Shown here: positions 7,411-16,824 of the stretch, one piece after another
How positions within the stretch are numbered: the stretch's first letter is position 1
Layout: each line of letters opens with the position of its first letter
Source: Parabacteroides sp.
GTDB lineage: Bacteria > Bacteroidota > Bacteroidia > Bacteroidales > Tannerellaceae
Assembly (NCBI GenBank): GCA_019417325.1
Contig: DXVO01000021.1
Location: 124,001 to 188,000, forward strand
Reading direction: 5' to 3'
Length of the DNA stretch: 64,000 bases
Made by a program: the position numbers and the translations under genes
Notes under the pieces: generated by a model
Told to the model about the DNA's origin: nothing
What the model saw: the letters and a program-made list of their open reading frames with translations, nothing else
Databases searched by the model: none

Positions 7411-10125
7411 CGCTGCCTGCGCCGCTGCGATACGTGCAATTGGAACGCGGAACGGTGAACAGGATACATAATTAAGACCTACTCTGTGGCAGAATTTAAC
7501 AGAGGAAGGCTCTCCGCCATGTTCTCCACAAATACCACATTTCAAATCAGGACGTACTGCACGACCTTTTTCTGTGGCCATACGGATTAACTGACCAACA
7601 CCTTTCTGGTCCAGAACCTGGAACGGGTCTACTTTCAGAATCTTCTTTTCCAGATAGATCGGTAAGAAAGAAGCGATATCGTCGCGAGAATAACCGAAAG
7701 TCATCTGTGTCAAGTCATTTGTTCCGAATGAGAAGAATTCTGCAGAAGAAGCAATACGATCTGCTGTCAAGGCAGCACGAGGGATTTCGATCATCGTACC
7801 AATTTTGAAGTCAATCTTATCACCCATTTCTTCAAACAGTTCAGCTGCTGTTTTGCGGATTACATTTTCCTGTTCCCGGAATTCATATACAATACCGGTT
7901 AATGGAACCATGATTTCCGGTTTAGTAACTATGCCTTCTTTCTTTAACTCCAGAGCTGCTCCCAGAATAGCACGGGTTTGCATTTCTGTGATTTCAGGAT
8001 AAGTATTACCCAGACGGCAACCACGGTGACCTAACATCGGGTTATGTTCGCAAAGAGATTCTACACGTTTTTGGATTTCTTTTACGGAAACTCCCATTGC
8101 TTCAGCCATTTCTTCCTGACCCTTTAAATCGTGAGGAACGAATTCGTGCAAAGGAGGATCAAGTAGGCGAACAGTAACAGGGCAACCGTCCATCGCTTTG
8201 AAAATGCCTTTGAAGTCCTCTTTCTGGTAAGGTAAGATTTTAGCCAAAGCCTTTTTGCGTCCGTCAGCATCCTCTGCCAGAATCATTTCACGCATAGCTT
8301 TGATTTTTTCTCCTTCGAAGAACATATGTTCAGTACGGCATAATCCAATACCTACAGCTCCAAAACTACGGGCTATAGCAGCATCGTGTGGCGTATCTGC
8401 ATTTGTACGAACCTGCAGTTTCGTATATTTGTCAGCTAAAGTCATCAGTTCTGCAAAATCTTCAGATAATTCGGCAGCTTTTGTTTCAACTTGACCTACA
8501 TAAACTTCACCGGTTGTACCGTTGATAGAAATGAAATCACCTTCTTTGAAGGTAATGCCATCAACATCTACTGTTTTCTTTTTGTAATCAATATTTAATG
8601 CACCGGCACCGGATACACAACATTTACCCATACCACGAGCTACCACAGCAGCGTGAGAGGTCATACCACCACGAGCAGTAAGGATACCTTCGGCTACAGC
8701 CATGCCTGCCAAATCTTCCGGAGATGTTTCGATACGAACAAGCACTACTTGTTTACCATCTGCATGCCATTTAGCCGCATCTTCAGCAAAGAATACGATT
8801 TGTCCGGTTGCAGCACCGGGAGATGCAGGAAGACCCTTAACCCATAGTTTTGCTCTTTTTTGTGCTTGCTTATCAAATACAGGGTGGAGTAACTCATCCA
8901 GTTTATTAGGTTCGATACGGTTTAAGGCAGTTTTTTCATCAATCATACCTTGATGAAGCAGGTCAATTGCTATTTTAACCATAGCAGAGCCGGTACGTTT
9001 TCCGTTACGTGTCTGCAAGAACCAAAGTTTACCTTCCTGTACAGTGAACTCCATATCCTGCATGTCACGGTAATGGTCTTCCAGTTTAGTTTGCAGATTG
9101 TCCAGTTGCTTGTAGATTTCCGGCATAGCTTCTTCCATAGAAGGATATTTAGCTGCACGTTCTTCTTCAGGAATACCGGCACGTTCAGCCCAACGTTGTG
9201 AACCGATTTTTGTAATCTGCTGCGGAGTACGGATACCAGCAACAACATCTTCGCCCTGTGCATTAATCAAGTATTCGCCATTGAATAAATCTTCGCCATT
9301 TCCTGCATCACGTGAGAAACAAACTCCGGTAGCAGAGCTATCACCCATATTTCCGAATACCATTGCCTGTACGGAAACTGCAGTACCCCATTCATCAGGT
9401 ATACCTTCCATTTTACGGTAAAGGATTGCACGTTCGTTCATCCAACTGTTGAATACGGCGCAGATAGCTCCCCATAATTGTTCGTAAGCGCAAGTTGGGA
9501 AATCCTGGCCGGTTTGAGCCTTAACTGCAGTTTTAAATTTGTTAACCAACGTCTTCAAGTCTTCTACATCCAGTTCGTTGTCAAGCTTAACACCTTTAGC
9601 TTCTTTCACTTCTTCGATGATAGCTTCAAACGGATCGATATCTTCTTTGTTTGTCGGCTTCATACCTAAAACAACATCTCCGTACATCTGAACGAAACGA
9701 CGATAAGAGTCCCATGCAAAGCGGGCATTACCTGTTTTACGTGTTAATCCTTCAACAACTTCGTCATTCAGACCAAGGTTCAGGATTGTATCCATCATAC
9801 CCGGCATGGATGCACGTGCACCCGAACGAACAGAAACCAGTAAAGGATTTTCTATATCGCCGAACTTGGAGTTCATCAAAGTTTCGATGTTAACAATGGC
9901 ATTTTCTACTTCAGATTTAAGTAGTTCGACTACTTTTTCTTTACCTAATTCATAATATTCGGTACAAACATCTGTCGTAATAGTGAACCCAGGAGGTACA
10001 GGTACCCCGATTAAATTCATTTCGGCAAGGTTTGCACCTTTACCACCCAGCAGATTTTTCATATCTGCTTTACCTTCGGCTTTTCCATTTCCGAATGTGT
10101 AGACTCTTTTTCTTTCCATATTCAA
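7399..10125 (-). CDS. ppdK: Pyruvate, phosphate dikinase
   Basis: This enzyme interconverts pyruvate, ATP and Pi with phosphoenolpyruvate, AMP and PPi in central carbon metabolism; in anaerobic Bacteroidales it can act in glycolysis or in PEP supply. The 908-aa length is normal for bacterial PPDK. Order of parts: N-terminal ATP-grasp domain (starting KNLLGGKGANLAEM), swivelling His domain with GGMTSHAAVVARGMG (phosphorylated His about 491), and C-terminal TIM barrel with the signatures GLCRTEHMF, SFGTNDLTQMTFG and CGICGEHGG. It has its own promoter box (10180-10187) and terminator. Its 3' end is duplicated at the far end of the island; the gene itself is intact. Confidence 0.98.
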   Translation of the reverse strand: MNMERKRVYTFGNGKAEGKADMKNLLGGKGANLAEMNLIGVPVPPGFTITTDVCTEYYELGKEKVVELLKSEVENAIVNIETLMNSKFGDIENPLLVSVRSGARASMPGMMDTILNLGLNDEVVEGLTRKTGNARFAWDSYRRFVQMYGDVVLGMKPTNKEDIDPFEAIIEEVKEAKGVKLDNELDVEDLKTLVNKFKTAVKAQTGQDFPTCAYEQLWGAICAVFNSWMNERAILYRKMEGIPDEWGTAVSVQAMVFGNMGDSSATGVCFSRDAGNGEDLFNGEYLINAQGEDVVAGIRTPQQITKIGSQRWAERAGIPEEERAAKYPSMEEAMPEIYKQLDNLQTKLEDHYRDMQDMEFTVQEGKLWFLQTRNGKRTGSAMVKIAIDLLHQGMIDEKTALNRIEPNKLDELLHPVFDKQAQKRAKLWVKGLPASPGAATGQIVFFAEDAAKWHADGKQVVLVRIETSPEDLAGMAVAEGILTARGGMTSHAAVVARGMGKCCVSGAGALNIDYKKKTVDVDGITFKEGDFISINGTTGEVYVGQVETKAAELSEDFAELMTLADKYTKLQVRTNADTPHDAAIARSFGAVGIGLCRTEHMFFEGEKIKAMREMILAEDADGRKKALAKILPYQKEDFKGIFKAMDGCPVTVRLLDPPLHEFVPHDLKGQEEMAEAMGVSVKEIQKRVESLCEHNPMLGHRGCRLGNTYPEITEMQTRAILGAALELKKEGIVTKPEIMVPLTGIVYEFREQENVIRKTAAELFEEMGDKIDFKIGTMIEIPRAALTADRIASSAEFFSFGTNDLTQMTFGYSRDDIASFLPIYLEKKILKVDPFQVLDQKGVGQLIRMATEKGRAVRPDLKCGICGEHGGEPSSVKFCHRVGLNYVSCSPFRVPIARIAAAQAAIEE

Positions 10126-10179
10126 CAGTATTATCTATGTTTTAGATTGGTTTTTGCTATCTCTACATTGCAATGAGTG

Positions 10180-10187
10180 CAAATATA
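10180..10187 (-). promoter_or_regulatory. -7 promoter box of ppdK
   Basis: On the minus strand TATATTTG fits the Bacteroidetes TAnnTTTG box, about 55 bp before the ppdK start codon. Confidence 0.5.
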
Positions 10188-10275
10188 GACTATTTGAGGG
10201 TAGCCTCGCCATATTGTATAAAAGATTTTTATGTGTTTTACAACCATTCTTAGTCTTTATATTCAGGTAAATATA

Positions 10276-10283
10276 TATATTTG
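10276..10283 (+). promoter_or_regulatory. Possible -7 promoter box of the AraC-type gene
   Basis: TATATTTG on the plus strand fits TAnnTTTG and would give a leader of about 150 bases before the gene at 10440. The rest of the 314-bp gap between ppdK and this gene shows nothing further. Confidence 0.4.
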
Positions 10284-10439
10284 CGTGCCGGAATTTGATA
10301 AAAATGGTCTTTTTTTATAAATTGTTTTTGCCCATAAATACTTCCGGTTGTTGATTTTGATAGGGCGGCAATACTGATTTTCTAATATAAAAAGGTCATC
10401 TATATATTTTAGACTAAGAGTTAAGGAGATAGAACATAA

Positions 10440-11573
10440 ATGCCTGATATTTCTTTTTGTATATTGATAATTATCATAGTTCTGAATTTAGTCGGAATCG
10501 TATTCAGCACGGTGTTAATATCAAGAGCTCAAGATAACCGGATTAAATTGTTGTGGGGCGCAATAGTCCTGGTATGCTCTCTGAGTATGCTGGTGGATAA
10601 TCTGGAATGGCTTGACCGGTTTATTCATAATTATGGATTGGGGGAGAGAAATTATTTGTTAATTTTTCCCCGCATGTTAAAATGGTATTCCTTTATTCAT
10701 ATATTTTCCTTAGTGCCTATAATATCGCTGCGTCCGGGGTGGTTGAATCCGCTACGTTTTATTACTCTTTCTTTACCTTTCATTTTTTCAACGCTGGTTT
10801 GTCTGTGCTATATATGTTTTAATGGCAAAATTACTCCGATTCATTCATTTGAAGGTATATTGGATAATTTAGGTATCCTGGACGTACAAATACGTGCAGG
10901 ATATTTTATTTTGTCGATGACTACTCCAATTATTTATTTCTTTGTGCCTTTCGCCGGGACATGGCTTATATCAAAACGTAAGCCTACAACAATGATGTAT
11001 TTTTATATATCCTCTTTTTTCTTGTTGATGGTGTCCTATTTTCTGTTTATTTTGAAGGCCAATGATATAATATTTACATATTATGCATTCTTGGTCACTT
11101 TTATTCCGGATGTCTTTACTTTCTTGTATATATATAAAGAAGATCCTTTGTCTTATCCTCGTGTTGAGGCTGAATTTACCCAACAAGAGAAAGATGAATA
11201 CCAGGAAACGGTTGTTTCTCCACTTATTTATGGATTACATCTGAGGATGATTGAAATGATGGAGAAGCAACAGCCGTTTACAAGTCCCAATTATAACCTT
11301 TTGCAGCTAGCCAAAGATTTGAATGCTAAACGAAGTACATTGATAAAAGCCATCCAATATAGCGGATTTACCGGATTTAGTGAATATATCAATCATTTGA
11401 GGCTGGAATATTTTAAAGCACAAGCTATTTTATATCCGGGTTTGTCAATCAAGGAACTTATGTATCGTTGTGGTTTTACTTCCCGTTCCAGCTTTTATCG
11501 CCGTTTTACTGAAAAAGAGGAAATGTCTCCGACAGAGTATTTGGAAAAAATATCTCAAACTCCTCGTCTATAA
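10440..11573 (+). CDS. Membrane-anchored AraC-family transcriptional regulator
   Basis: The N-terminal 240 residues hold about six or seven hydrophobic membrane segments; the C-terminal 100 residues form an AraC-type double helix-turn-helix (LLQLAKDLNAKRSTLIKAI and a second helix pair around GFTSRSSFYRRF, ending MSPTEYL). A short linker follows the last membrane segment. Such proteins probably sense a membrane or external signal and act on DNA from the membrane. It lies 44 bp before the DRTGG/hydrogenase-like cluster on the same strand, so it may regulate or be transcribed with it; that link is inference. Confidence 0.85.
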   Translation: MPDISFCILIIIIVLNLVGIVFSTVLISRAQDNRIKLLWGAIVLVCSLSMLVDNLEWLDRFIHNYGLGERNYLLIFPRMLKWYSFIHIFSLVPIISLRPGWLNPLRFITLSLPFIFSTLVCLCYICFNGKITPIHSFEGILDNLGILDVQIRAGYFILSMTTPIIYFFVPFAGTWLISKRKPTTMMYFYISSFFLLMVSYFLFILKANDIIFTYYAFLVTFIPDVFTFLYIYKEDPLSYPRVEAEFTQQEKDEYQETVVSPLIYGLHLRMIEMMEKQQPFTSPNYNLLQLAKDLNAKRSTLIKAIQYSGFTGFSEYINHLRLEYFKAQAILYPGLSIKELMYRCGFTSRSSFYRRFTEKEEMSPTEYLEKISQTPRL

Positions 11574-11617
11574 GAAATTATTTCTATATTAGTGCCTGTA
11601 ATTATAATCTTAATATT

Positions 11618-11962
11618 ATGAAGATACGGCAAATTCTGGCACTGACAGATGCGGTGGTTGTATGTGGGGACAGTGATACAGACCAAGAAGTCCAATGTGC
11701 ATTCGCCAGCGATTTGATGAGCGATGTGTTAACCCTTGACTGTGATGAAGTCCTTTTAATAACAGGTTTATGTAATATGCAGACTATTCGGACTGCAGAA
11801 ATGGCGGATATCACATGTATACTTTTTGTCCGTGGAAAGAAAGTAACTCCTGATATGATAGAAGTTGCCGCAGAAAATAATATGGTTTTGATGGAAACTT
11901 CCCATTCTCTATATCATACAGTAGGCGAGTTGTATAGTAGAGGGCTTTTGCCTGTTTATTAA
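11618..11962 (+). CDS. DRTGG-domain protein (first copy)
   Basis: A single DRTGG-type domain of 114 aa with the characteristic FASDLMSDVLTL stretch near residue 30 and an ILFVRGKKVTPDMIEVA segment. In anaerobes such stand-alone domains sit beside [FeFe]-hydrogenase genes with an ATPase, a ferredoxin-like protein and a PHP protein; their molecular role is unknown. It is the first gene of the six-gene cluster; a second copy lies at 13777. The two share the domain frame (SDLMSDV, SDLLSDV) but are otherwise diverged. Confidence 0.85.
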   Translation: MKIRQILALTDAVVVCGDSDTDQEVQCAFASDLMSDVLTLDCDEVLLITGLCNMQTIRTAEMADITCILFVRGKKVTPDMIEVAAENNMVLMETSHSLYHTVGELYSRGLLPVY

Positions 11963-11981
11963 AGAAGAAGGAGGATATGAC

Positions 11982-12407
11982 ATGCAATTCAAATTCGAAT
12001 TGGAAGGTGGTAATTTCTCAAAGGCTGGCTATGCTTCCAGCCAGATAAAGAAAGTTTTGAAACAGTTGTCTGTTGATTCACGTATTATCAAACGGGTGGT
12101 TGTGGCTCTTTATGAAGCAGAGGTGAATGTTGTTGCCCATGCCTGGCGGGGAACCGTTTTAGTAGAGGTAGAAGCCGATAAAATAATAATGCAGCTTCAG
12201 GATGAAGGGCCGGGCATACCGGACATAGAGCAGGCAATGAGGGAAGGGTATTCAACAGCTTCGCCGGCTGTTCGGGAAATGGGTTTCGGTGCCGGTATGG
12301 GATTGCCGAATATGAAAAAGAATGTTGACGAATTGGATATAGAGAGTAAGGTAGGAGTTGGAACGACTGTCCGGATGATGACCTGGTTCTCGAAGCCTGA
12401 GGATTAA
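11982..12407 (+). CDS. Anti-sigma-factor-like HATPase domain protein
   Basis: A 141-aa stand-alone GHKL ATPase domain of the RsbW/SpoIIAB type. The N box reads LYEAEVNVVAHAW, the G1 box DEGPGIPD, and the G2 region GMGLPNMKKNVDEL; the protein ends after GVGTTVRMM. It has no kinase phosphoacceptor domain. In hydrogenase-linked clusters this gene follows the DRTGG gene, as here (19-bp gap), and is thought to have a regulatory role. It stops 3 bp before the next gene, which indicates tight co-transcription. Confidence 0.88.
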   Translation: MQFKFELEGGNFSKAGYASSQIKKVLKQLSVDSRIIKRVVVALYEAEVNVVAHAWRGTVLVEVEADKIIMQLQDEGPGIPDIEQAMREGYSTASPAVREMGFGAGMGLPNMKKNVDELDIESKVGVGTTVRMMTWFSKPED

Positions 12408-12410
12408 AAT

Positions 12411-13790
12411 ATGGAGAATACAAAATTTTACCATGCATTACAAATAGACAACGAACGTTGTATCGGTTGTACGCATTGTATGAAAGAATGCCCGACCGGA
12501 GCAGTGCGGATTTACGACGGGAGAGCAATGATTCGCAAAGACTGGTGTGTGGATTGTGCCGAATGTATGAAAGTATGTCCGACAGAGGCTATTTATGTAG
12601 AACAGGACGACTTTCAGAAAATATTTGATTATGAGGCCCGGGTTGTATTGATACCTTCTGTTTTTATCGGGCAATTCTCTAAATATACGACCGAAGAAGA
12701 AATATTCAGTGCTTTGTATGAACTGGGCTTTACACACGTCTATCAGGTGGAGTTTACAGCAGATATTATTCATAGGGAAATGTTGCGACAGATGGAAAAT
12801 ATGGAAGACCGTCCGGTTATCAGTTCTTTTTGTCCGGCAATTGTCCGGTTGATACAAGTCCGATTTCCGGCATTGGTGGATAATATTTTATTGGTTAAAT
12901 CTCCGGTTAATGCAACAGCTACCTATTACCACAAACAATTGGAAGAAGAGGGTTTCACCAAGGACAAAATAGGTATGTTCTATGCAACGCCTTGTGCAGC
13001 CAAGATTGCAGCTTTGAAAGGTGAACAAGGATATTATTCGGCTATTAAAGGGGTTATTAATATGGATACATTATATAATAAGGTATACCATATTCTGAAA
13101 AACCGTCCGAAAGGTTATATCCCCGAATGTAAGCTTCCTCCGACACTTACCAAAAAGGAGATGCGATGGAGCCAAACGGGGGGAGAAGCAAAATATTTTT
13201 CCGGCCGTTGCCTTGCTATAGATGAGATACATAATGTAATTGAGTTTCTGGAACGAATGGAGACAACGACGGAAGTTCGTAATGTTGATTTTCTCGAACT
13301 CCGTGCCTGCGACCGTAGTTGTGCCGGTGGTATCTTGACTGTGGCAAATCGTTTCCTTACTTCCGAGCGTATAATGAAACGCTCTATGAAACGGGAAAAA
13401 ATGCCGCAGATATATGATATGGAAACAAAATTCGCCTTGGATTATTTGAAAGAACATATTACAATTGCTCCGCTTGAACCTAATCCCAAGTTACCCTATG
13501 ATGGTAATATTGAAGAAGTTTTGAAGAAAATGGAACAGGTGAGGAAATTAATGTGTTATCTTCCGGGAATCGATTGCGGAGCATGTGGTGCTCCCAATTG
13601 TCAGAATCTGGCTGAAGATATTGTTCGACACGAGGCACAATTCAGTGATTGTGTATTCATGCAGCGCAATATGGAAAAACATGGAAAACTGGATAAGGAA
13701 CATGCTTTCCGCCTGATAGAGAAAAGATGGGGTAAAGACCGCTTAAATAAAGATTGTTATAAGAAAGGAGCTAAATATGAAGGTCAATGA
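12411..13790 (+). CDS. [FeFe]-hydrogenase-like iron-sulfur protein, probably non-catalytic
   Basis: The 459-aa protein starts with two CxxCxxC-type ferredoxin motifs (CIGCTHCMKECP and CVDCAECMKVCP, residues 14-60). Next comes a reduced hydrogenase large-subunit domain: SSFCPAI (Cys141), TPCAAK (Cys195) and RACDRSCAGG (Cys300, Cys304), which match the four H-cluster cysteines. The position of the proton-transfer cysteine (first C of TSCCP in active enzymes) is Phe140, and the glycine-rich end of motif 3 is lost. A C-terminal cluster motif follows (CGACGAPNC plus a later Cys). It therefore probably senses redox state or hydrogen without turning it over. Its 3' end overlaps the second DRTGG gene. 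Confidence 0.88.
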   Translation: MENTKFYHALQIDNERCIGCTHCMKECPTGAVRIYDGRAMIRKDWCVDCAECMKVCPTEAIYVEQDDFQKIFDYEARVVLIPSVFIGQFSKYTTEEEIFSALYELGFTHVYQVEFTADIIHREMLRQMENMEDRPVISSFCPAIVRLIQVRFPALVDNILLVKSPVNATATYYHKQLEEEGFTKDKIGMFYATPCAAKIAALKGEQGYYSAIKGVINMDTLYNKVYHILKNRPKGYIPECKLPPTLTKKEMRWSQTGGEAKYFSGRCLAIDEIHNVIEFLERMETTTEVRNVDFLELRACDRSCAGGILTVANRFLTSERIMKRSMKREKMPQIYDMETKFALDYLKEHITIAPLEPNPKLPYDGNIEEVLKKMEQVRKLMCYLPGIDCGACGAPNCQNLAEDIVRHEAQFSDCVFMQRNMEKHGKLDKEHAFRLIEKRWGKDRLNKDCYKKGAKYEGQ

Positions 13791-14115
13791 TTTGGTAAAT
13801 AAATTAAATCTGAAAGTATTCTGCGGAGATTCTGCTTTGGATGTGGAAATAGCGGATGGTTATACTAGTGATTTATTAAGTGATGTGATGGGACATATCG
13901 AAGAAGGTATGATATGGATAACGATGCAGACACATCCTAATATTATAGCAGTGGCTACTCTGAAGGAAGTTGCAGGTATCCTGATTGTAAATGGAGCTTT
14001 ACCTGCTGAAGAGACTTTGCAGAAGGCAAATGCGGAGGGTGTTGCACTATTAGGAACTGATATGTCTGCTTTTGAAGCAACCGGGAAAATCTATCAACTC
14101 TTACAACAGAAATGA
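13777..14115 (+). CDS. DRTGG-domain protein (second copy)
   Basis: A 112-aa DRTGG domain with DGYTSDLLSDVMGHI near residue 30. It overlaps the hydrogenase-like gene by 14 bp and the PHP gene by 4 bp, so translation of the three is coupled. An RBS-like AGAAAGGAG precedes the start. Having two DRTGG proteins flank one iron-sulfur protein is the normal order of this cluster type, which suggests the two act as partners in one complex; no reaction is known. Confidence 0.86.
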   Translation: MKVNDLVNKLNLKVFCGDSALDVEIADGYTSDLLSDVMGHIEEGMIWITMQTHPNIIAVATLKEVAGILIVNGALPAEETLQKANAEGVALLGTDMSAFEATGKIYQLLQQK

Positions 14116-14852
14116 ATGATTACCGGGCGGACCTGCATATTCATACTTGCCTTTCTCCTTGCGGAAGTCTGGAAATGAGTCCTTCAACGATAGTTGAAAT
14201 GGCTCTTGCCCGTGGGCTTGATGCGATTGCAATTACCGATCATAACAGTACACTCCAATGTCCTGAAATACAGAAGTTGGGGGCAGAAGCAGGATTAACA
14301 GTCTTTGCCGGAGCCGAAGTAACTACGCTTGAAGAGGCTCATTGCATAGCTTTATTTCCTACAGATGAAGCACGGTCTGCTTTCCAGTCGTATATAGACA
14401 AACATCTGCCTCCGATTCTGAATGCTCCGGAACGCTTTGGTGACCAGGTATGGGTAAATAGCCGGAATGAAATTATGGGCGAAGCTCCTTATCTGCTTAT
14501 TTCCGCATTGGATCAGAGCGTTGACCAGATTGCAGTAACTGTGAAAAGGTTAGGAGGGATATTTACTGCCGCCCATGTTGAACGCCCTTCTTTTAGCTTA
14601 ATAGGACAATTAGGCTTTATCGATCCTTCATTACCTTTGGATGGCATAGAATTTAACCATCCCGAACGTTATGAGAAACTACTGTCCGTTCATTCATATC
14701 TCCGGAATTATACGCAATATACTGCTTCCGATGCACATTATCCGGAACAGATAGGTTGCCGGTATTCTTTCTGGCAAACGGAAAAGCTTTCTTTTGAAAA
14801 CCTGCTTATGGCTTTCCGAAGAGAAAGCGGACATTCGATATATACAGTTTAA
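14112..14852 (+). CDS. PHP-domain metal-dependent phosphoesterase
   Basis: A 246-aa PHP domain protein with the metal-binding motifs DLHIHTCLSPCG (residues 5-16), ITDHNS (about 44-49), a central GAEVTT and a late SDAH. The family hydrolyses phosphoesters, often nucleotides or nucleic acid ends; the substrate of this cluster-associated group is unknown. The start overlaps the previous gene by 4 bp. All main metal ligands appear present, so it is likely active. Confidence 0.88.
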   Translation: MNDYRADLHIHTCLSPCGSLEMSPSTIVEMALARGLDAIAITDHNSTLQCPEIQKLGAEAGLTVFAGAEVTTLEEAHCIALFPTDEARSAFQSYIDKHLPPILNAPERFGDQVWVNSRNEIMGEAPYLLISALDQSVDQIAVTVKRLGGIFTAAHVERPSFSLIGQLGFIDPSLPLDGIEFNHPERYEKLLSVHSYLRNYTQYTASDAHYPEQIGCRYSFWQTEKLSFENLLMAFRRESGHSIYTV

Positions 14853-14874
14853 GTTTAAGATAATACTGATAATT

Positions 14875-15402
14875 ATGGATAACCTGTCTTTCCACCTGAC
14901 TGATATTGCCGGCAACAGTGTTCGTGCCGGAGCTTCCGATATACTTATTTATATAGAAGAGAAGCAGAATAAGATAACCATGCATATTGCAGATAACGGT
15001 TGTGGCATGAATGCGGAAACAGTCGCACATGTTACCGATCCGTTTTATACCACCCGTACCACCCGCAGAGTAGGCTTGGGGCTCCCTTTCCTGAAACAGA
15101 ATGCGGATCAGACAGGTGGTTTCATGTCTATTAAATCAGAGGTAGGAAAGGGGACGGATATCGAAGCCGTTTTTATAGCCTCCCATATTGACTGTCCGCC
15201 CTGGGGAGATTTACCAGGCACTATTGCGATGCTTATTACCGGCAATCCGGACGTGAATATCCGTTTTATTTATGAAGCGGGTGATGTTTCATTTGCAATC
15301 AGTACGGAAGCAATAAAAGAAGTCATGGACGGCATTCCTGTCAGCCATCCGAAAGTGATGCTTTTAGTAAAAGACATGATAGCCGGAAATATAGGGAAAT
15401 AG
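14875..15402 (+). CDS. HATPase-domain sensor protein
   Basis: An upstream start at 14794 would overlap the PHP gene by 59 bp; ATG at 14875 (MDNLSFHLTDIAGNSVRAGA) gives 175 aa, 22 bp after that gene, and fits the domain. It is a GHKL ATPase with the N box (DIAGNSVRAGASDI), G1 box (DNGCGM) and G2 region (RRVGLGLPFLKQNAD), followed by about 60 extra residues. No phosphoacceptor His domain is present. It is the last gene of the cluster. In related anaerobes NuoE/NuoF-like and catalytic hydrogenase genes come next, but here the next gene is on the other strand. Confidence 0.82.
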   Translation: MDNLSFHLTDIAGNSVRAGASDILIYIEEKQNKITMHIADNGCGMNAETVAHVTDPFYTTRTTRRVGLGLPFLKQNADQTGGFMSIKSEVGKGTDIEAVFIASHIDCPPWGDLPGTIAMLITGNPDVNIRFIYEAGDVSFAISTEAIKEVMDGIPVSHPKVMLLVKDMIAGNIGK

Positions 15403-15406
15403 AGGC

Positions 15407-16813
15407 TTACGATTTTTTGTACCCGGTTTTCTGCTTATAGTATTTGTAGCGCTCCATCACTTCCTGTACATAATTGAATGTTTCCGAGCCACGGAGATAA
15501 CCGTGTTTGCAGACTGGGTCATTATAATATTCAGGGTCGTTTTTGAGGCGGATATATTCGGATACATTATCATCCCATATATTCGGATTCTTACCATACT
15601 TTTTCGCAAGCCGTTGTGCATCATAAATATGTCCGATACCTGCATTATAGGACGCTAATGTGAATTTAATTTTTTCGACGGGGTCGGTTATGTCGTTAAA
15701 GCCCTGGCGAAACTTTCGTAAACAATCCACTCCGGTTCGGATGCCCGTATCCGGCTCTTTCAGTTCATGGGGAGTAACTCCTAGAGCTTTGGCTGTATTC
15801 GGCATAATTCCCATCAAACCTTCTGCTCCAGCCCATGAAACAACATTCGGATTGAAACGTGATTCCTGATAAGCAATAGAAGCAAGGAGTTGCCAGTCCC
15901 ATCCTATATTCTTTGCGTATTTGCGGAATAGGTCGTCGTATGGGGATATATGCCCGTTTTTTACTTCCGACAGTTCAGCTGAAAAGGGCTGCTTGCTTAA
16001 TTCAAAATACCGTTTGGTCAACGCCTTGTAGATATGATTTCCTGTTTTGTCCGAAGCCCACTCATTAATGGCTTTGGCAAGTTCCGGACTGGTATTGCGC
16101 ACGATCCAGGATGAGCGTTGGAGGAAACTTATTTTCAGGGAGACATTGATATTCCAGAAATACGTTTTATTCAGCCGGGCGATATTTTCGTCACTGATAG
16201 TATAGGGGATTTGACCTTGTGATACCATACTGATTAAGTCTTCCGAAGTAATGGTATCTTGCGGCATCTCATGGATGTGTATGCCACCACCCAGTTCTAC
16301 GTCCAGATTCTTCAACCGTTCGTAGTATTTGGTTCCGGGTTTTACATAAATGTCTTTACCTAGTAATTGGGTGACATCCGTAAGTAAGGTGTCACCTTTA
16401 TTGGAACGTTGTATCAGCACCTGGCAGTCCTGTTCTTCTCGTCCGCAATAGATTACTTTTTCTTTTAGTTTGTTGTTTAAAGGAATAGGGAAGGCCACTA
16501 CATCCGCATCACCTGCTTCAAGCATTTCAACCAGGCGAGTTGCATTCTCGGCTACTTTGATATTCAGTTTTAGTCTCTGGGAACGGGCAAAATCTTTGAT
16601 AAGATCGTATTCGTAACCCATCGGCTGCATTTTGTATTGGAAATAAGAGGTGGAGCTGTATAGTGTAACAGCAGTTATTTCCCCTTGTGCTTTGAGTTGA
16701 GGAAGGTCGGTAACAACTATATCTTCCTCCTCTTGTTCAGTCTGCTTGGAGGTAGTGTTGCAACTGTCCAACAATAACAGGGGGAATAAAAGAAGGAAGA
16801 TATGTCTATACAT
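15407..16813 (-). CDS. MltF-like membrane-bound lytic transglycosylase
   Basis: The 468-aa protein has a lipoprotein signal (lipobox LLDSC, Cys18), then a family-3 solute-binding domain (about residues 45-285) and a C-terminal SLT lysozyme-like domain. The SLT signature is clear: IAYQESRFNP carries the catalytic Glu, then GAEGLMGIMPNTA and FTLASYNAGIGH. It cleaves peptidoglycan with 1,6-anhydro product formation and should be anchored in the periplasm. It ends 4 bp from the end of the hydrogenase-like cluster (convergent) and starts 11 bp after rlmD on the same strand, so it may be co-transcribed with it. Confidence 0.93.
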   Translation of the reverse strand: MYRHIFLLLFPLLLLDSCNTTSKQTEQEEEDIVVTDLPQLKAQGEITAVTLYSSTSYFQYKMQPMGYEYDLIKDFARSQRLKLNIKVAENATRLVEMLEAGDADVVAFPIPLNNKLKEKVIYCGREEQDCQVLIQRSNKGDTLLTDVTQLLGKDIYVKPGTKYYERLKNLDVELGGGIHIHEMPQDTITSEDLISMVSQGQIPYTISDENIARLNKTYFWNINVSLKISFLQRSSWIVRNTSPELAKAINEWASDKTGNHIYKALTKRYFELSKQPFSAELSEVKNGHISPYDDLFRKYAKNIGWDWQLLASIAYQESRFNPNVVSWAGAEGLMGIMPNTAKALGVTPHELKEPDTGIRTGVDCLRKFRQGFNDITDPVEKIKFTLASYNAGIGHIYDAQRLAKKYGKNPNIWDDNVSEYIRLKNDPEYYNDPVCKHGYLRGSETFNYVQEVMERYKYYKQKTGYKKS

Positions 16814-16824
16814 AAAACTATTTG

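Noticed and set aside
7225..7458. Plus-strand frame across the right repeat
   Set aside because: It is antisense to the truncated phage-like gene, the terminator and the ppdK end.
12088..12528. Minus-strand 146-codon frame in the hydrogenase-like cluster
   Set aside because: It is a shadow of the HATPase and hydrogenase-like genes, which have clear motifs on the plus strand.
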